Notes: generated by a model from the sequence alone, not told the origin. A stretch of DNA of 14,768 bases from Holosporales bacterium (GCA_031279495.1 JAITIJ010000086.1:1-14768), one strand, 5' to 3'; numbered from the stretch's first letter, positions 6,283 to 13,917 are shown. Translations and numbers: made by a program.

Positions 6283-6819
6283 GTGCAAAGAAGAATATTC
6301 TATAGGGTAGCTGTTGGTGCTCCAGAAGGAACGAAGTGTCTACTAGGAGCACTTTTTATCGTTTTGTGTGCTCGTATAACCATTCCGTTTGACCCTGTTC
6401 CCTTTACCTTGCAAACCTTTGCCGTTCTGCTTGTTGCCGCAAAGCTTGGCGCAAAACTAGGTGCTTATTCCGTTCTTTTGTATCTAGCCGCGGGTGTTTG
6501 CGGCCTTCCAGTTTTTGCGCGATGCGGAACGGGAATACAGATTCTTCTTTCTCCTACAGGAGGGTATTTGTTCGGCTTTGTTCCAGCTGTTTATTTTATA
6601 GGACGATTGTTGCAAGCTGCTTCTCAAAGAAGTTTTCTTGTGTGCTTTTTGGCAGGGCTTGTTGGAGAAATCATCCTTTTTCTTTGTGGAGCTTGCCGCT
6701 TGGCCGCTTTTGTTGGCTTTTCTCGCGCATATGCTCTTGGGGTCGCTCCTTTCCTTCTCGCAGATCTGCTAAAGCTTACCGCTTTCGCTTGCCTTGCACG
6801 AAAGAGGCTGAACAACTGA
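6283..6819 (+). CDS. bioY: Biotin transporter BioY
   Basis: A 178-residue integral membrane protein with about six hydrophobic segments, the substrate-binding S component of ECF-type biotin uptake. Diagnostic BioY stretches are ITIPFDPVPFTLQTFAVLL (about 32-50), AAKLGAKLGAYSVLLYLAAG (52-71), GLPVFA (74-79) and LLSPTGGYLFGF (88-99). The length is normal. The start is GTG at 6283 with AAAGG at 6271-6275 as Shine-Dalgarno. No EcfA/EcfT genes are in the window; solitary BioY proteins are known to import biotin on their own in other bacteria. It follows the Myb gene by 64 bases on the same strand. It suggests the cell takes biotin from its surroundings, which would suit an intracellular life. Confidence 0.93.
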   Translation: MQRRIFYRVAVGAPEGTKCLLGALFIVLCARITIPFDPVPFTLQTFAVLLVAAKLGAKLGAYSVLLYLAAGVCGLPVFARCGTGIQILLSPTGGYLFGFVPAVYFIGRLLQAASQRSFLVCFLAGLVGEIILFLCGACRLAAFVGFSRAYALGVAPFLLADLLKLTAFACLARKRLNN

Positions 6820-6980
6820 CATGAAAAGGGACTAGCAGCTTCCACCATCTTTTGATTTACCGCGGTACTTTCAAGAAAAGCGAGAGAAAAGAGGAAGAGG
6901 AAAGTTCCGTTTCATTTCAGCCACTGTTCTCGCGCAGATCTTTCTTAATTCCTCTCAGCCTCATAGGTACGAAATTTTTG

Positions 6981-7142
6981 TAACAACTCTTTGAGTTAAA
7001 CACACAACTTATAAGCGAAATTAAGCACAAGCATTCATATTGATGAAAATAACGAAACTTTGAGATTTCTGGAAATTTCTCTAGAAAAGGCTGGTCAAGC
7101 TCAATGGTTCGGAAGACCAGAGTTCTTTAACAGCTCTTTGAG
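6981..7142 (+). repeat. Pair of 15-bp near-identical direct repeats
   Basis: TAACAACTCTTTGAG at 6981-6995 and TAACAGCTCTTTGAG at 7128-7142 differ at one base and lie 147 bases apart. The first also forms a small palindrome AACTC-TTT-GAGTT. Function unknown. Confidence 0.5.
7091..7120. other. Inverted repeat in the bioY-gapR gap
   Basis: CTGGTC (7091-7096) and GACCAG (7115-7120) form a perfect 6-bp stem around an 18-base loop. On the minus strand it is followed by CCTTTTCT, so it could be a distant terminator for the gapR operon; on the plus strand it is followed by AGTTCTTT. Confidence 0.3.
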
Positions 7143-7418
7143 AAAGGTGCTCTTCAGTAAATCATATAATAGAGATAAGGGGATCTTTCTAAAATCTTGA
7201 TTAAACTTGTCAGTAGACAAAAAATACTAGGCTGAATCCTAAATCAAATACATTATAATATCAAATAAACAACAGAAAACTAAGAACTGCTTACCTTTTC
7301 TCTTCCGGCAAACCCAACGTCACTCTCCTTCAATTGATGAAGCGGCCTCGTGTCTCTGTTTTATTACTATTCAGATCTCTTACCACGTTGAACCCCCATA
7401 AAATCCCTCTGCAATTCA

Positions 7419-7448
7419 TTTCGTTAGAACAAACAACTTAGAACGAAA
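7419..7448 (-). terminator. Hairpin just downstream of gapR
   Basis: TTTCGTT (7419-7425) and AACGAAA (7442-7448) form a perfect 7-bp stem with a 16-base loop, starting about ten bases after the gapR stop on the minus strand. There is no U-run after the stem, so it is a poor intrinsic terminator but may stabilise the 3' end of the transcript. Confidence 0.28.
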
Positions 7449-7458
7449 GTTATTGTGT

Positions 7459-7701
7459 TCATACCATACCGAGAGCATGGAGGTAGAGGTGCATAAGTTC
7501 TTCCTCTACCGTGCGATCTTTCGCTTCCATCTTGCGCAAACGCAGAACACGTCGCAGAATTTTTGCGTCAAAACCGTCATTACTCACTTGCTTAAACACC
7601 TCAGAAATCTGCTCTTGTGTTTCTTTTCTCTCGGTCTCGAGCTTCTCGAGTTTTTGAACGTATAATTTTAATCGCTCTGCTTCTGAGACATTAAAAGACA
7701 T
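7459..7701 (-). CDS. gapR: GapR-family nucleoid protein (DUF2312)
   Basis: An 80-residue protein of the alphaproteobacterial DUF2312 family. In Caulobacter GapR coats overtwisted, AT-rich DNA ahead of forks and RNA polymerase and stimulates topoisomerases. A long helix, VQKLEKLETERKETQEQISE (about 15-34), leads into FKQVSNDGFDAKILRRVLRL (36-55), the conserved core (Caulobacter has GNGFDVKVLKKVVRIRK), and ends VEEELMHLYLHALGMV. The N-terminus is shorter than in Caulobacter (89 residues). Its ATG overlaps the yidD stop as TGATG on the minus strand, indicating translational coupling. Finding gapR as the last gene of the rpmH-rnpA-yidD operon is unusual to my knowledge. Confidence 0.93.
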   Translation of the reverse strand: MSFNVSEAERLKLYVQKLEKLETERKETQEQISEVFKQVSNDGFDAKILRRVLRLRKMEAKDRTVEEELMHLYLHALGMV

Positions 7702-7928
7702 CAGTTTTCTCCTTCCTCTGGGAAATCAATACCGTGACCACCCCACGGATGACACCTTAGTAATCGACGACATCCTTTGTATACCCCCTTTATCGCCCCA
7801 TATTGCTGGATTGAGCATATCATGTATTCCGAGCACGTTGGGATGTATCGGCAATGTCCACGACGACAGAAAAATCTCTGGTACCCCTTAATGCAGAGTA
7901 CAAGCATTTCAGCAACCAGTTGGCTCAT
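7701..7928 (-). CDS. yidD: Membrane protein insertion efficiency factor YidD
   Basis: A 75-residue, cysteine-rich protein. YidD lies at the inner face of the membrane and assists YidC in inserting membrane proteins. The family core is clear: GYQRFF (15-20), CRYIPTCSEYM (26-36), AIKGVYKGCRRLLRC (45-59) and HPWGGHGID (60-68). The length is usual. Its start lies inside the rnpA 3' end (20-base overlap) and its stop overlaps the gapR start. yidC, the usual next gene, is not in this operon. Confidence 0.95.
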   Translation of the reverse strand: MSQLVAEMLVLCIKGYQRFFCRRGHCRYIPTCSEYMICSIQQYGAIKGVYKGCRRLLRCHPWGGHGIDFPEEGEN

Positions 7929-8298
7929 TTTCCTTTTCTTGCAAGCGTTTGTTTGTAAAAAATACCCCTTCCTGTATTTTCTGCATTATATCTTTCCACG
8001 GACACATAACCAGTTCTTTCCTTGCGACAACAACGTAAACTGTCCCTGGTATCGCATGTTGTGGCAGCACGCTTTTTAAAACAGCGCGCAACCGGCGCTT
8101 GACACGATTGCGGGAAACAGCATTCCCAACTTTCTTCGAAACTGTAATACCGTACGAAACAGCCTCTGAAGAGACATCTTCAGCCCCACGGTATGCTTGC
8201 AGCAAAACCAGCGCGCATCGGAAATACGCCCCAGAGCGCCTCGCCCTTTCAAAAGAACGCCGCTGGCGCAAAACAACAAGGCCAGGACAAAGACGCAC
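7909..8298 (-). CDS. rnpA: Ribonuclease P protein component
   Basis: The basic protein subunit of RNase P, which assists the catalytic RNA in trimming the 5' leader of tRNA precursors. The product of 129 residues has LRQRRSFERARRSG near the N-terminus and the hallmark VSKKVGNAVSRNRVKRRLRAVLK, split here as VSKKVGNAVS and RNRVKRRLRAVLK, with RNRVKRRLR at about 63-71. The frame is open to an ATG at 8352, but that extension would lie on top of rpmH in another frame. The GTG at 8296-8298, 4 bases after the rpmH stop, is the likely start and brings the length to the family norm. AAGAAA just upstream gives only a weak Shine-Dalgarno, so coupling to rpmH translation is likely. The 3' end overlaps yidD by 20 bases. 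Confidence 0.93.
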   Translation of the reverse strand: MRLCPGLVVLRQRRSFERARRSGAYFRCALVLLQAYRGAEDVSSEAVSYGITVSKKVGNAVSRNRVKRRLRAVLKSVLPQHAIPGTVYVVVARKELVMCPWKDIMQKIQEGVFFTNKRLQEKENEPTGC

Positions 8299-8302
8299 TT
8301 TC

Positions 8303-8440
8303 TTAAGCGGACAAGCGTATACGCCCTTTAGCGCGGCGGTTACGAAGGACATGCCGCCCTCCTACTGTCCGCATCCGCGTCCGAAATCCATGTCGTCGTT
8401 TTCGTACAAGCCTGCTCGGTTGATACGTCCTTTTCGTCAT
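8303..8440 (-). CDS. rpmH: Large ribosomal subunit protein bL34
   Basis: A very short gene of 45 codons. The product opens MTKRTYQPSRLVRKRRHGF and continues with RTRMRTVGGRHVLRNRRAKG and RIRLSA, which is bL34 almost residue for residue (the usual form is MKRTYQPS...RHGFR.RM.T..GR.VL..RR.KGR..LSA). It is one of the most basic ribosomal proteins and binds 23S rRNA. TTAGG about ten bases upstream of the ATG serves as Shine-Dalgarno. It is the first gene of rpmH-rnpA-yidD-gapR and sits 27 bases downstream of a near-consensus promoter. Confidence 0.97.
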   Translation of the reverse strand: MTKRTYQPSRLVRKRRHGFRTRMRTVGGRHVLRNRRAKGRIRLSA

Positions 8441-8466
8441 ATAACTGCCTAACTTCTTGCAATTTT

Positions 8467-8495
8467 TGTATACGCAATTCGTCTGCTATTGTCAA
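8467..8495 (-). promoter_or_regulatory. Sigma-70-type promoter of rpmH-rnpA-yidD-gapR
   Basis: Read on the minus strand: -35 TTGACA (8490-8495), a 17-base spacer, and -10 TATACA (8467-8472). This is a perfect -35, optimal spacing and five of six matches in the -10. Transcription would start about 20 bases before the rpmH ATG. It is the strongest promoter seen in the window, fitting a ribosomal protein operon. Confidence 0.85.
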
Positions 8496-8533
8496 CGCAG
8501 TCTTTGAAGAAACGGTCTTATCAACGCGTCAAT

Positions 8534-9302
8534 TTAGGCCTTTTGCGCTGTCCAGCTGCGCATCTTGTAAGGAACATCTATGTATTCCAAAGGAGAAACG
8601 ATTTTATCAATTCTCTGCAGAATCTTCTCGAAATTTTCAGACCCAGCTTGTGCTTGAATGTCATTAACAGATCGCCAGGCTCCCATATAGCGCTCTGGAG
8701 TCATGCGTTCGGTGTAAGAAGTTTCGATAAAACAAACATCCCTAAAATCGCCCGTTGAAGTCAAGACAGACGCCCAGTCTTTTGTGTGATGCGCGTTTCC
8801 AGACGACACTCTCTTAATGTTCGGCGCAATGTCGTAGATAATCGCTTCGATTCTCGTATGTAACTCAGACGAAGCAACATCTCTCGTGTTCCACATGATG
8901 GATAAAAATCCCACCTTTTTGAGAATCCTCCGAAATTCCGGAAGAGAGCGCTTTGGGTTTGTCCAATGAAAAGAAGACGCCATGGTTACCCAATCTACAC
9001 AATGATCTGCAAGATTTGTATTTTCGCCGGTTCCTTTGAGCCATTCGATGAACGACTCCTCTTGGGTGTATTTTATCCCCTCGTTGCGCATGGCATCGTT
9101 GGGTTCAACGGCGTATATGCGCCCCCCTTAGTAACTGAGCTAGAACTTTTGTCAGTTTCCCGGTTCCTGCTCCAACGTCTGCTACGATAATGTTGGGTGG
9201 CTGAAGGCCCGTATGTGAGATAATTTTATCTATCAGAGCTGTATCGTAAGCTGGCCTATTAATGTAATCCTTGGCTAAAATAGAAAAGTCCCCAAGATCC
9301 AT
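8534..9302 (-). pseudogene. Frameshifted class I SAM-dependent methyltransferase
   Basis: Two adjacent frames together make one methyltransferase of about 255 residues. The first part (ATG at 9302, to about 9120) begins MDLGDFSILAKDYINRP and carries the SAM-binding motif VADVGAGTGKLTKVLAQLL, then runs into a stop at 9105. The continuation in another frame reads RIYAVEPNDAMRNEGIKY and contains ADHCVDWVTMASSFHW (motif IV region), RRILKKVGFLSIMWNTRD and a normal C-terminus. The frames join if one base is removed from the C6 run at 9122-9127, giving QLLRGRIYAVEPNDAM. A strong Shine-Dalgarno (AGAGGAG) precedes the ATG. It may be a fresh pseudogene, a phase-variable gene or a sequencing error. The substrate is unknown. 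Confidence 0.85.
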
Positions 9303-9363
9303 TCGTTCTCCTCTTGCTTTGTAGAAGAAAATATAAAGGGCTTACGCCACATGCACAATCACG

Positions 9364-9393
9364 TTGACGCGGCCGATCTCTCTGCCCTATACA
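9364..9393 (+). promoter_or_regulatory. Likely promoter of recG
   Basis: TTGACG (9364-9369), an 18-base spacer and TATACA (9388-9393), each one base from the sigma-70 consensus. It would give a leader of roughly 75-80 bases before the recG ATG. It lies in the 174-base divergent region between the broken methyltransferase and recG. Confidence 0.6.
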
Positions 9394-9476
9394 AGAATCT
9401 TTTCGCAAACAAAGAGACAACTTCTTCTTGTAGAGATAATATAGAAAAAAACATCTCTCCTGTATAACGATTTTCT

Positions 9477-11633
9477 ATGGCAGACACAGGACATGCTTCT
9501 CTTCCACAGGCACAAGTGAGCTTAGAAAAGTCTTCTTTGGATAGGCTTTTTGTCTTTTCACCCTTTTCAAGAGTGCTGCCTTCCCATATCGCCCCTTTGA
9601 TGAAGCGTTGTACAGGGGGATCTCGCGTTGTCGATGTGCTGCTTCATATGCCTACTCACGGGGTAATAAGACAGAGGATTGCAACCCTGGAAGAGGCGCG
9701 CATTCTACCGCAAGGGACGCAGATTATTCTGCCCGTGACAGTGCGAGCGCATATTCCCCCCCCTTCTTTGCGATCTCCCTATAAAATACAAGTGGTTGAT
9801 ACTCAAGAAGAATGGCTTGAGTTGATTTTTTTTCATGCAAACTCCGGATATCTGCGCAAACGCTATCCTATAGACGGACAAAAGATTCTCAGTGGTGTTC
9901 TAAACACAGAAAGCTCACCCTGGAGCATCATCCACCCAGATTGTCTCAATACAATGCCTTGTTTTGACAAAAACTGGATGCTGTTCGAGCCAATATATCC
10001 TCTTACAGCGGGGCTTACGAATCGGATGTTCACGCAGTACTGTCACCGGCTGCTTGCACTTACACCTCCCCTTGAGGAATGGCTGCCTTCAGAATTCTTG
10101 AAAAGCAAAGAGTGGCCAACATGGAAAGCAGCATTGGTTGATATCCATAAAGCGTCAAACCCAGAAGCACTGCATCCCAATACAAAGGCACGACAGCGCT
10201 TGTTCTTTGACGAATTGCTTGCCCATCAGCTCGTTGTTCAGATAAGACGCGCAAAACGGAAAGAAAAGCCAGGACGCACCTTCCCTCACGGGACTACACT
10301 ACGAAAGAAGCTGTTGCAGGCGCTTCCCTTTGTTTTGACAAAAGATCAAGAAGATGCTTTGAAAGAGATTGATCAAGACCTTTCGCGGCCGTGCGCTATG
10401 GGGCGATTGCTTCAAGGTGATGTAGGTACTGGCAAGACGCTTGTTGCGCTCATGGCGATGGTGCGCGTTATCGAAGCCGGAGCGCAAGTTGCAGTATTAG
10501 CGCCAACAGAAGTACTCGCCCGACAGCATTATGAAACGTTCAACAAATACTTAATGGCGTGTCATGAAGTGAAGATAGCGTTGCTTGTAGGGCGCCTTTC
10601 CGCGCGAACACGCCGTGAACAGAGTCGTCTACTACAAGAAATTGCTACAGGCTCTGTTCATTTGGTTGTTGGAACACATGCCCTTTTGGAATCAAAAGTA
10701 CAATTTCATGACTTGGGCTTTGTCGTTATCGACGAACAGCATCGGTTCGGCGTTCGTCAGCGTCTAGAGCTCGTTCGGAAAGGTATCCATTGCGCGAGCC
10801 TATACTTGTCTGCCACACCTATTCCGCGCACCCTATTGCTGACAGAATACGGCGATTTATCGGTGTCTTATATGCGCGAAAAGCCTGCAGGACGCCAGCC
10901 TGTGATTACACGCATTCAAAGATTATCCATGATAGAAGACGTTATCGAACGTCTGTACGACCGACTGCAATCGCAGGAAGAACAGGCTTTTTGGATCTGC
11001 CCACTTGTTGAAATATCTGAGAAGTTGGACTTAATGGCGGCAGAAGAACGGTTTGTCCATCTGAAAACCCGCTTTGGAGAGCGTGTAGGCTTGCTGCATG
11101 GGCGGTTATCTTCGCAAGAAAAGGAAACGGTATTAAAGGCCTTTCGCTCAAGACACTTGTCTCTTCTTGTTGCCACAACTGTAATAGAAGTGGGAATTGA
11201 TATTCCCGCCGCAACAATCATGATCATCGAACACGCCGAGCGCTTTGGTCTGGCTCAATTGCATCAGTTGCGAGGCCGTATCGGACGCGGAACCAAACCA
11301 GCGTTTTGCTTGCTTTTACACGCTTCTCCGCTGTCTCCTATGGCATATCAGCGCCTGCGGGCTTTTAAAACAACAGCCGATGGACTAGAGCTTGCAGAGA
11401 TGGACCTAAAGTTGCGCGGTGGTGGCGATGTAGCAGGAGTTAAGCAAAGTGGCTTTCATGTTTTCAAATTAGGAGACGTCTTAGAGAACTATGCTCTGCT
11501 AAAAGAGGCGCACGAAATGGCAAAAACACTTCTTGCTAAAAATCTAATGTTCTACATAGATTCCAACGACCCCAAAATGGCTTTGCTCAAATTGTTTGGG
11601 AAGGATGCTGAGTTGGACTATAGAGCGCAGTAA
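9477..11633 (+). CDS. recG: ATP-dependent DNA helicase RecG
   Basis: A 718-residue superfamily 2 helicase that rewinds and regresses stalled forks and processes branched recombination intermediates. The N-terminal wedge domain (about 30-240) includes the OB-fold region and YPLTAGLTNR (174-183). The helicase core has Walker A GDVGTGKT (314-321), APTEVLARQH (342-351), the DEQH box (419-422), SATPIPRT (445-452), VATTVIEVGIDIPAA (about 561-575) and QLRGRIGRG. The C-terminal part has LKLRGGGDVAGVKQSG, corresponding to the GD..GT.QSG region of other RecGs. The length is normal to slightly long. The ATG at 9477 has no good Shine-Dalgarno. A C8 run at 9756-9763 lies in frame and is intact. The gene ends 7 bases before the convergent fni. 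Confidence 0.97.
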   Translation: MADTGHASLPQAQVSLEKSSLDRLFVFSPFSRVLPSHIAPLMKRCTGGSRVVDVLLHMPTHGVIRQRIATLEEARILPQGTQIILPVTVRAHIPPPSLRSPYKIQVVDTQEEWLELIFFHANSGYLRKRYPIDGQKILSGVLNTESSPWSIIHPDCLNTMPCFDKNWMLFEPIYPLTAGLTNRMFTQYCHRLLALTPPLEEWLPSEFLKSKEWPTWKAALVDIHKASNPEALHPNTKARQRLFFDELLAHQLVVQIRRAKRKEKPGRTFPHGTTLRKKLLQALPFVLTKDQEDALKEIDQDLSRPCAMGRLLQGDVGTGKTLVALMAMVRVIEAGAQVAVLAPTEVLARQHYETFNKYLMACHEVKIALLVGRLSARTRREQSRLLQEIATGSVHLVVGTHALLESKVQFHDLGFVVIDEQHRFGVRQRLELVRKGIHCASLYLSATPIPRTLLLTEYGDLSVSYMREKPAGRQPVITRIQRLSMIEDVIERLYDRLQSQEEQAFWICPLVEISEKLDLMAAEERFVHLKTRFGERVGLLHGRLSSQEKETVLKAFRSRHLSLLVATTVIEVGIDIPAATIMIIEHAERFGLAQLHQLRGRIGRGTKPAFCLLLHASPLSPMAYQRLRAFKTTADGLELAEMDLKLRGGGDVAGVKQSGFHVFKLGDVLENYALLKEAHEMAKTLLAKNLMFYIDSNDPKMALLKLFGKDAELDYRAQ

Positions 11634-11640
11634 ACGCCCA

Positions 11641-12687
11641 TCAGCGTGCAGTGGCAGCGTTCACCCAAGAATTTTTCCCGCAGAAAAGGCACGAAACACC
11701 GGCAAAATCCGCGACACTTCTTGCGCCAGCACAGAACATTGCGATTTTTAGTTCCATAACAAGAGTCTCTATGAAGCGCATCAAAGCTTCTTTAGAAACA
11801 GCCGCTGCTTTCAAAAAAGGAAGAGCTATGCCCGCTAAAGACGCCCCAAGAGCAAGACTTTTAGCAATGTCCTGCCCAGATCGTATACCGCCGCTAGCGA
11901 TAAGAGGAACATGCGGTGCTACTGTGCGCACTGAAACAAGACTCTGTGCAGTTGGGATTCCCCAAGAGCGAAAACGCTCATGTAACACCGCATCGGAAGA
12001 GCGATATCCTTCAATCGCACTCCAGGATGTACCCCCCACTCCAGCAACATCGATGGCCGATATTCCTGCTTCTTCTAGACGACGCGCATCTTGAGATGAA
12101 AATCCGCATCCTACTTCTTTAGCAATCACGGGAACAGGTAATTGCCGACACAAAGATGAGACTTTCTTCAGAATTCCTGAAAAATTCGTATTTCCTTCTA
12201 GTTGCAACACCTCTTGAAGAGCATTGAAATGTAGGATAAGTGCTTGCGCTTCGATCATTTCGACACAGCGCAAACAATCTGCGATACCGCGACCATAGTT
12301 CAATTGCACCGCACCAAGATTGGCGAATAAAACCCTTCGAGGAGCAATCTTGCGCACAACCGAAAACGTCTCTTCCAGCTCTGGGTGCTCTAAAGCGACG
12401 CGCTGACTACCAACCCCCATAGCGAGGCCATATGTCTGTGCGGCCTGTGCTAAGATTGTATTAAAGCGTGTCCCCAAGGGCGATCCTCCTGTCATGGAAG
12501 AGATTAGAATGGGCACATCGAGCGCATGTCCAAGGAATGTTGTTGTCAGATCAATGGCGCGCGCATCGCTTTCTGGCAATGCGGTGGGCTCTAAGGTATA
12601 AGAGGAAAATCCTGTGGGAACTTCTGATTGCACATCATGCTCCAAGCAGATCCTGATGTGCTCATCTTTGCGCGCTTGAATCGTCAC
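11641..12687 (-). CDS. fni: Type 2 isopentenyl-diphosphate delta-isomerase (FMN-dependent)
   Basis: A 348-residue flavoenzyme that interconverts isopentenyl and dimethylallyl diphosphate. It has RKDEHI at 6-11, SSMTGGSPLG (63-72), GVGSQR (91-96), HFNALQE (153-159, the family's H.N..QE with the metal-binding Glu), AKEVGCGFS (189-197), DVAGVGGTSW (213-222) and ASGGIRSGQD, which binds the flavin phosphate. The family more often has HLNPLQE, so Phe and Ala here are mild deviations. The GTG start overlaps the stop of the upstream acyltransferase by four bases (GTGA), so translation is probably coupled. The IDI-2 form occurs in Rickettsia and other bacteria lacking the type 1 enzyme. Confidence 0.94.
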   Translation of the reverse strand: MTIQARKDEHIRICLEHDVQSEVPTGFSSYTLEPTALPESDARAIDLTTTFLGHALDVPILISSMTGGSPLGTRFNTILAQAAQTYGLAMGVGSQRVALEHPELEETFSVVRKIAPRRVLFANLGAVQLNYGRGIADCLRCVEMIEAQALILHFNALQEVLQLEGNTNFSGILKKVSSLCRQLPVPVIAKEVGCGFSSQDARRLEEAGISAIDVAGVGGTSWSAIEGYRSSDAVLHERFRSWGIPTAQSLVSVRTVAPHVPLIASGGIRSGQDIAKSLALGASLAGIALPFLKAAAVSKEALMRFIETLVMELKIAMFCAGARSVADFAGVSCLFCGKNSWVNAATAR

Positions 12688-13856
12688 GTAATTTTCCTGG
12701 CGAACCGCCGCATGGGTTGTTCAATCCATCGATAAGAGATTTCTGCAAAGATAATCAACGTTCCTAAGAAAATCAAAAATTGGCCTGTTGCATAAAACTC
12801 AGAGCATCTTCCATCGCTTGTTCTAAACAACTCTAAGCTGCTAACAATCCATTGAGAAAAGCGTGCAATCAGCAATTGCGTAATGTAAATAGCGTAAGAG
12901 CGTTCTCCGATAAATACAAAAAATGGCGCTATAAAACGACTGCCCAAGACGATATTCTTGTTTTGCGCTGCCCACCAAACGAGCAATCCGGCACTTCCCA
13001 AAATAGGAGCAAAGCCATAGGCGTTCATATGTTTTTCACATAGACCAGGATAGATCCACAAAAGGAATATAAGAAGGACCGCCACCAGACGTGTACTACG
13101 CGGTAAAGTAAGGGGAGAAGGCGTATGAACTGTTTTGAGAAACGCTAGGAACGCCCCTAAAAACAGTCCATCGAAGTTATAAATGGTATGGTAATAGACA
13201 CTGTCTTCTGCCCAAAGTTCTGTCAAGGGTCGCGCTACAAGGAAGCCGACACAGTATGCACAAAGCGCAAAAATAGCCTGGCGCTCGGATGTTTTTAGAA
13301 GCAAAAGAAGAACGGGCCACACAAGATAAAATTGTCCCTCGACAGAAAGACTCCAGTATGGCCCTAATCCACCATAATGCATATGCTCTGTTCCTAAATA
13401 TTGAGGGATAGAAAAGTTATAAACGCAAAAAAGGTGTTCAATACCCATACGAACAAAGCTTAGGCCCCAATCAGTCTGATAGGGAAGAATATCTGTCTCA
13501 TATGCCCAGAAGAAAATACCAGCAGCTACAAGTAAATTAAAGAATGCCAATGGCGCAAGGCGAAAAAAACGCCGTAGGAAGAAATTTTTAAGCAAGCCCA
13601 TTGCGGCTCCCAACCGAGCGAGGAACGTTGTATGCGCTTGCGCTTCGGCTAAACGTTGTAGAAGCAACGTTGTAATGATAAACCCGGAAATAACGAAAAA
13701 CAGGGGCAATCCACCGCATCCATTATAGAACGCCGAAGGCAATATCTCGCGCACAAAACGCAAAGGAGCGATCATTGTAATGTGTTGAATGAGAACAAGT
13801 AGACAGGCCGCACCGCGCAAGCGTTGGATTTCTGGGTAAAACGTTTCTTTAGACAT
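12684..13856 (-). CDS. Membrane acyltransferase, acyltransferase-3 family (OafA-like)
   Basis: A 390-residue polytopic inner-membrane protein with about ten hydrophobic segments. Members O-acylate polysaccharides, lipids or peptidoglycan using cytoplasmic acyl donors. It has the R-x10-H motif at Arg14/His25, PLFFVISGFIIT (51-62), LRRFFRLAPL (94-103) and YWSLSVEGQFYLVWP (166-180; the usual motif is VEEQFY, so the second Glu is Gly here). It consists of the AT3 domain alone, with no SGNH esterase domain. The ATG at 13856 is preceded by AGGAAAGAAAG. The end overlaps fni by four bases, an odd pairing. The acceptor is unknown; the O-antigen-ligase-like gene far to the left is the only other envelope-polysaccharide gene seen. 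Confidence 0.9.
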   Translation of the reverse strand: MSKETFYPEIQRLRGAACLLVLIQHITMIAPLRFVREILPSAFYNGCGGLPLFFVISGFIITTLLLQRLAEAQAHTTFLARLGAAMGLLKNFFLRRFFRLAPLAFFNLLVAAGIFFWAYETDILPYQTDWGLSFVRMGIEHLFCVYNFSIPQYLGTEHMHYGGLGPYWSLSVEGQFYLVWPVLLLLLKTSERQAIFALCAYCVGFLVARPLTELWAEDSVYYHTIYNFDGLFLGAFLAFLKTVHTPSPLTLPRSTRLVAVLLIFLLWIYPGLCEKHMNAYGFAPILGSAGLLVWWAAQNKNIVLGSRFIAPFFVFIGERSYAIYITQLLIARFSQWIVSSLELFRTSDGRCSEFYATGQFLIFLGTLIIFAEISYRWIEQPMRRFARKIT

Positions 13857-13888
13857 CAGAGGTCTTTCTTTCCTATTGCATATGATAT

Positions 13889-13917
13889 TGTATACAGTGA
13901 ATCACATTTATTAAGAA
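13889..13917 (-). promoter_or_regulatory. Possible promoter of the acyltransferase-fni pair
   Basis: On the minus strand TATACA (13889-13894) is a good -10 with TTCTTA (13912-13917) 17 bases upstream as a poor -35. TACAAT, three bases further on, is an alternative -10. It lies about 33 bases before the acyltransferase ATG in the 123-base divergent gap. Confidence 0.35.

Larger units (their letters stand above)
6820..7458. other. Gene-free AT-rich stretch between convergent bioY and gapR
   Basis: About 640 bases without a credible reading frame on either strand, by far the longest such stretch here. I see no tRNA, rRNA or recognisable RNA family in it. It contains the 10-bp palindrome TACCGCGGTA (6858-6867), two near-identical 15-mers TAACANCTCTTTGAG (6981-6995 and 7128-7142, one mismatch), the inverted repeat CTGGTC/GACCAG (7091-7120), and another, TTTCGTT/AACGAAA (7419-7448), just beyond gapR. 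A TATAAT at 7254-7259 has no matching -35 on either strand. It could hold an unrecognised small RNA or be the remains of a deleted gene. Confidence 0.6.

Noticed and set aside
7101..7120. tRNA T-arm suggested by GGTTCGGAAGACC
   Set aside because: No acceptor stem, anticodon arm or CCA-adjacent pairing can be built around it.
8299..8352. Longer rnpA start at the ATG 8352
   Set aside because: The extra 18 codons lie on top of rpmH in another frame and add nothing resembling RnpA; the GTG at 8298 gives the family length.
8441..8533. Replication origin next to rpmH, as in many bacteria
   Set aside because: No dnaA gene and no DnaA-box cluster is visible, and in Alphaproteobacteria the origin is usually elsewhere.
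9105..9130. Programmed -1 frameshift in the methyltransferase
   Set aside because: The frames require a +1 (or -2) shift, so the site does not suit a standard -1 slippery heptamer.
11651..12094. Long open frame opposite fni
   Set aside because: It lies wholly inside the well-supported fni gene on the other strand and has no recognisable domain.
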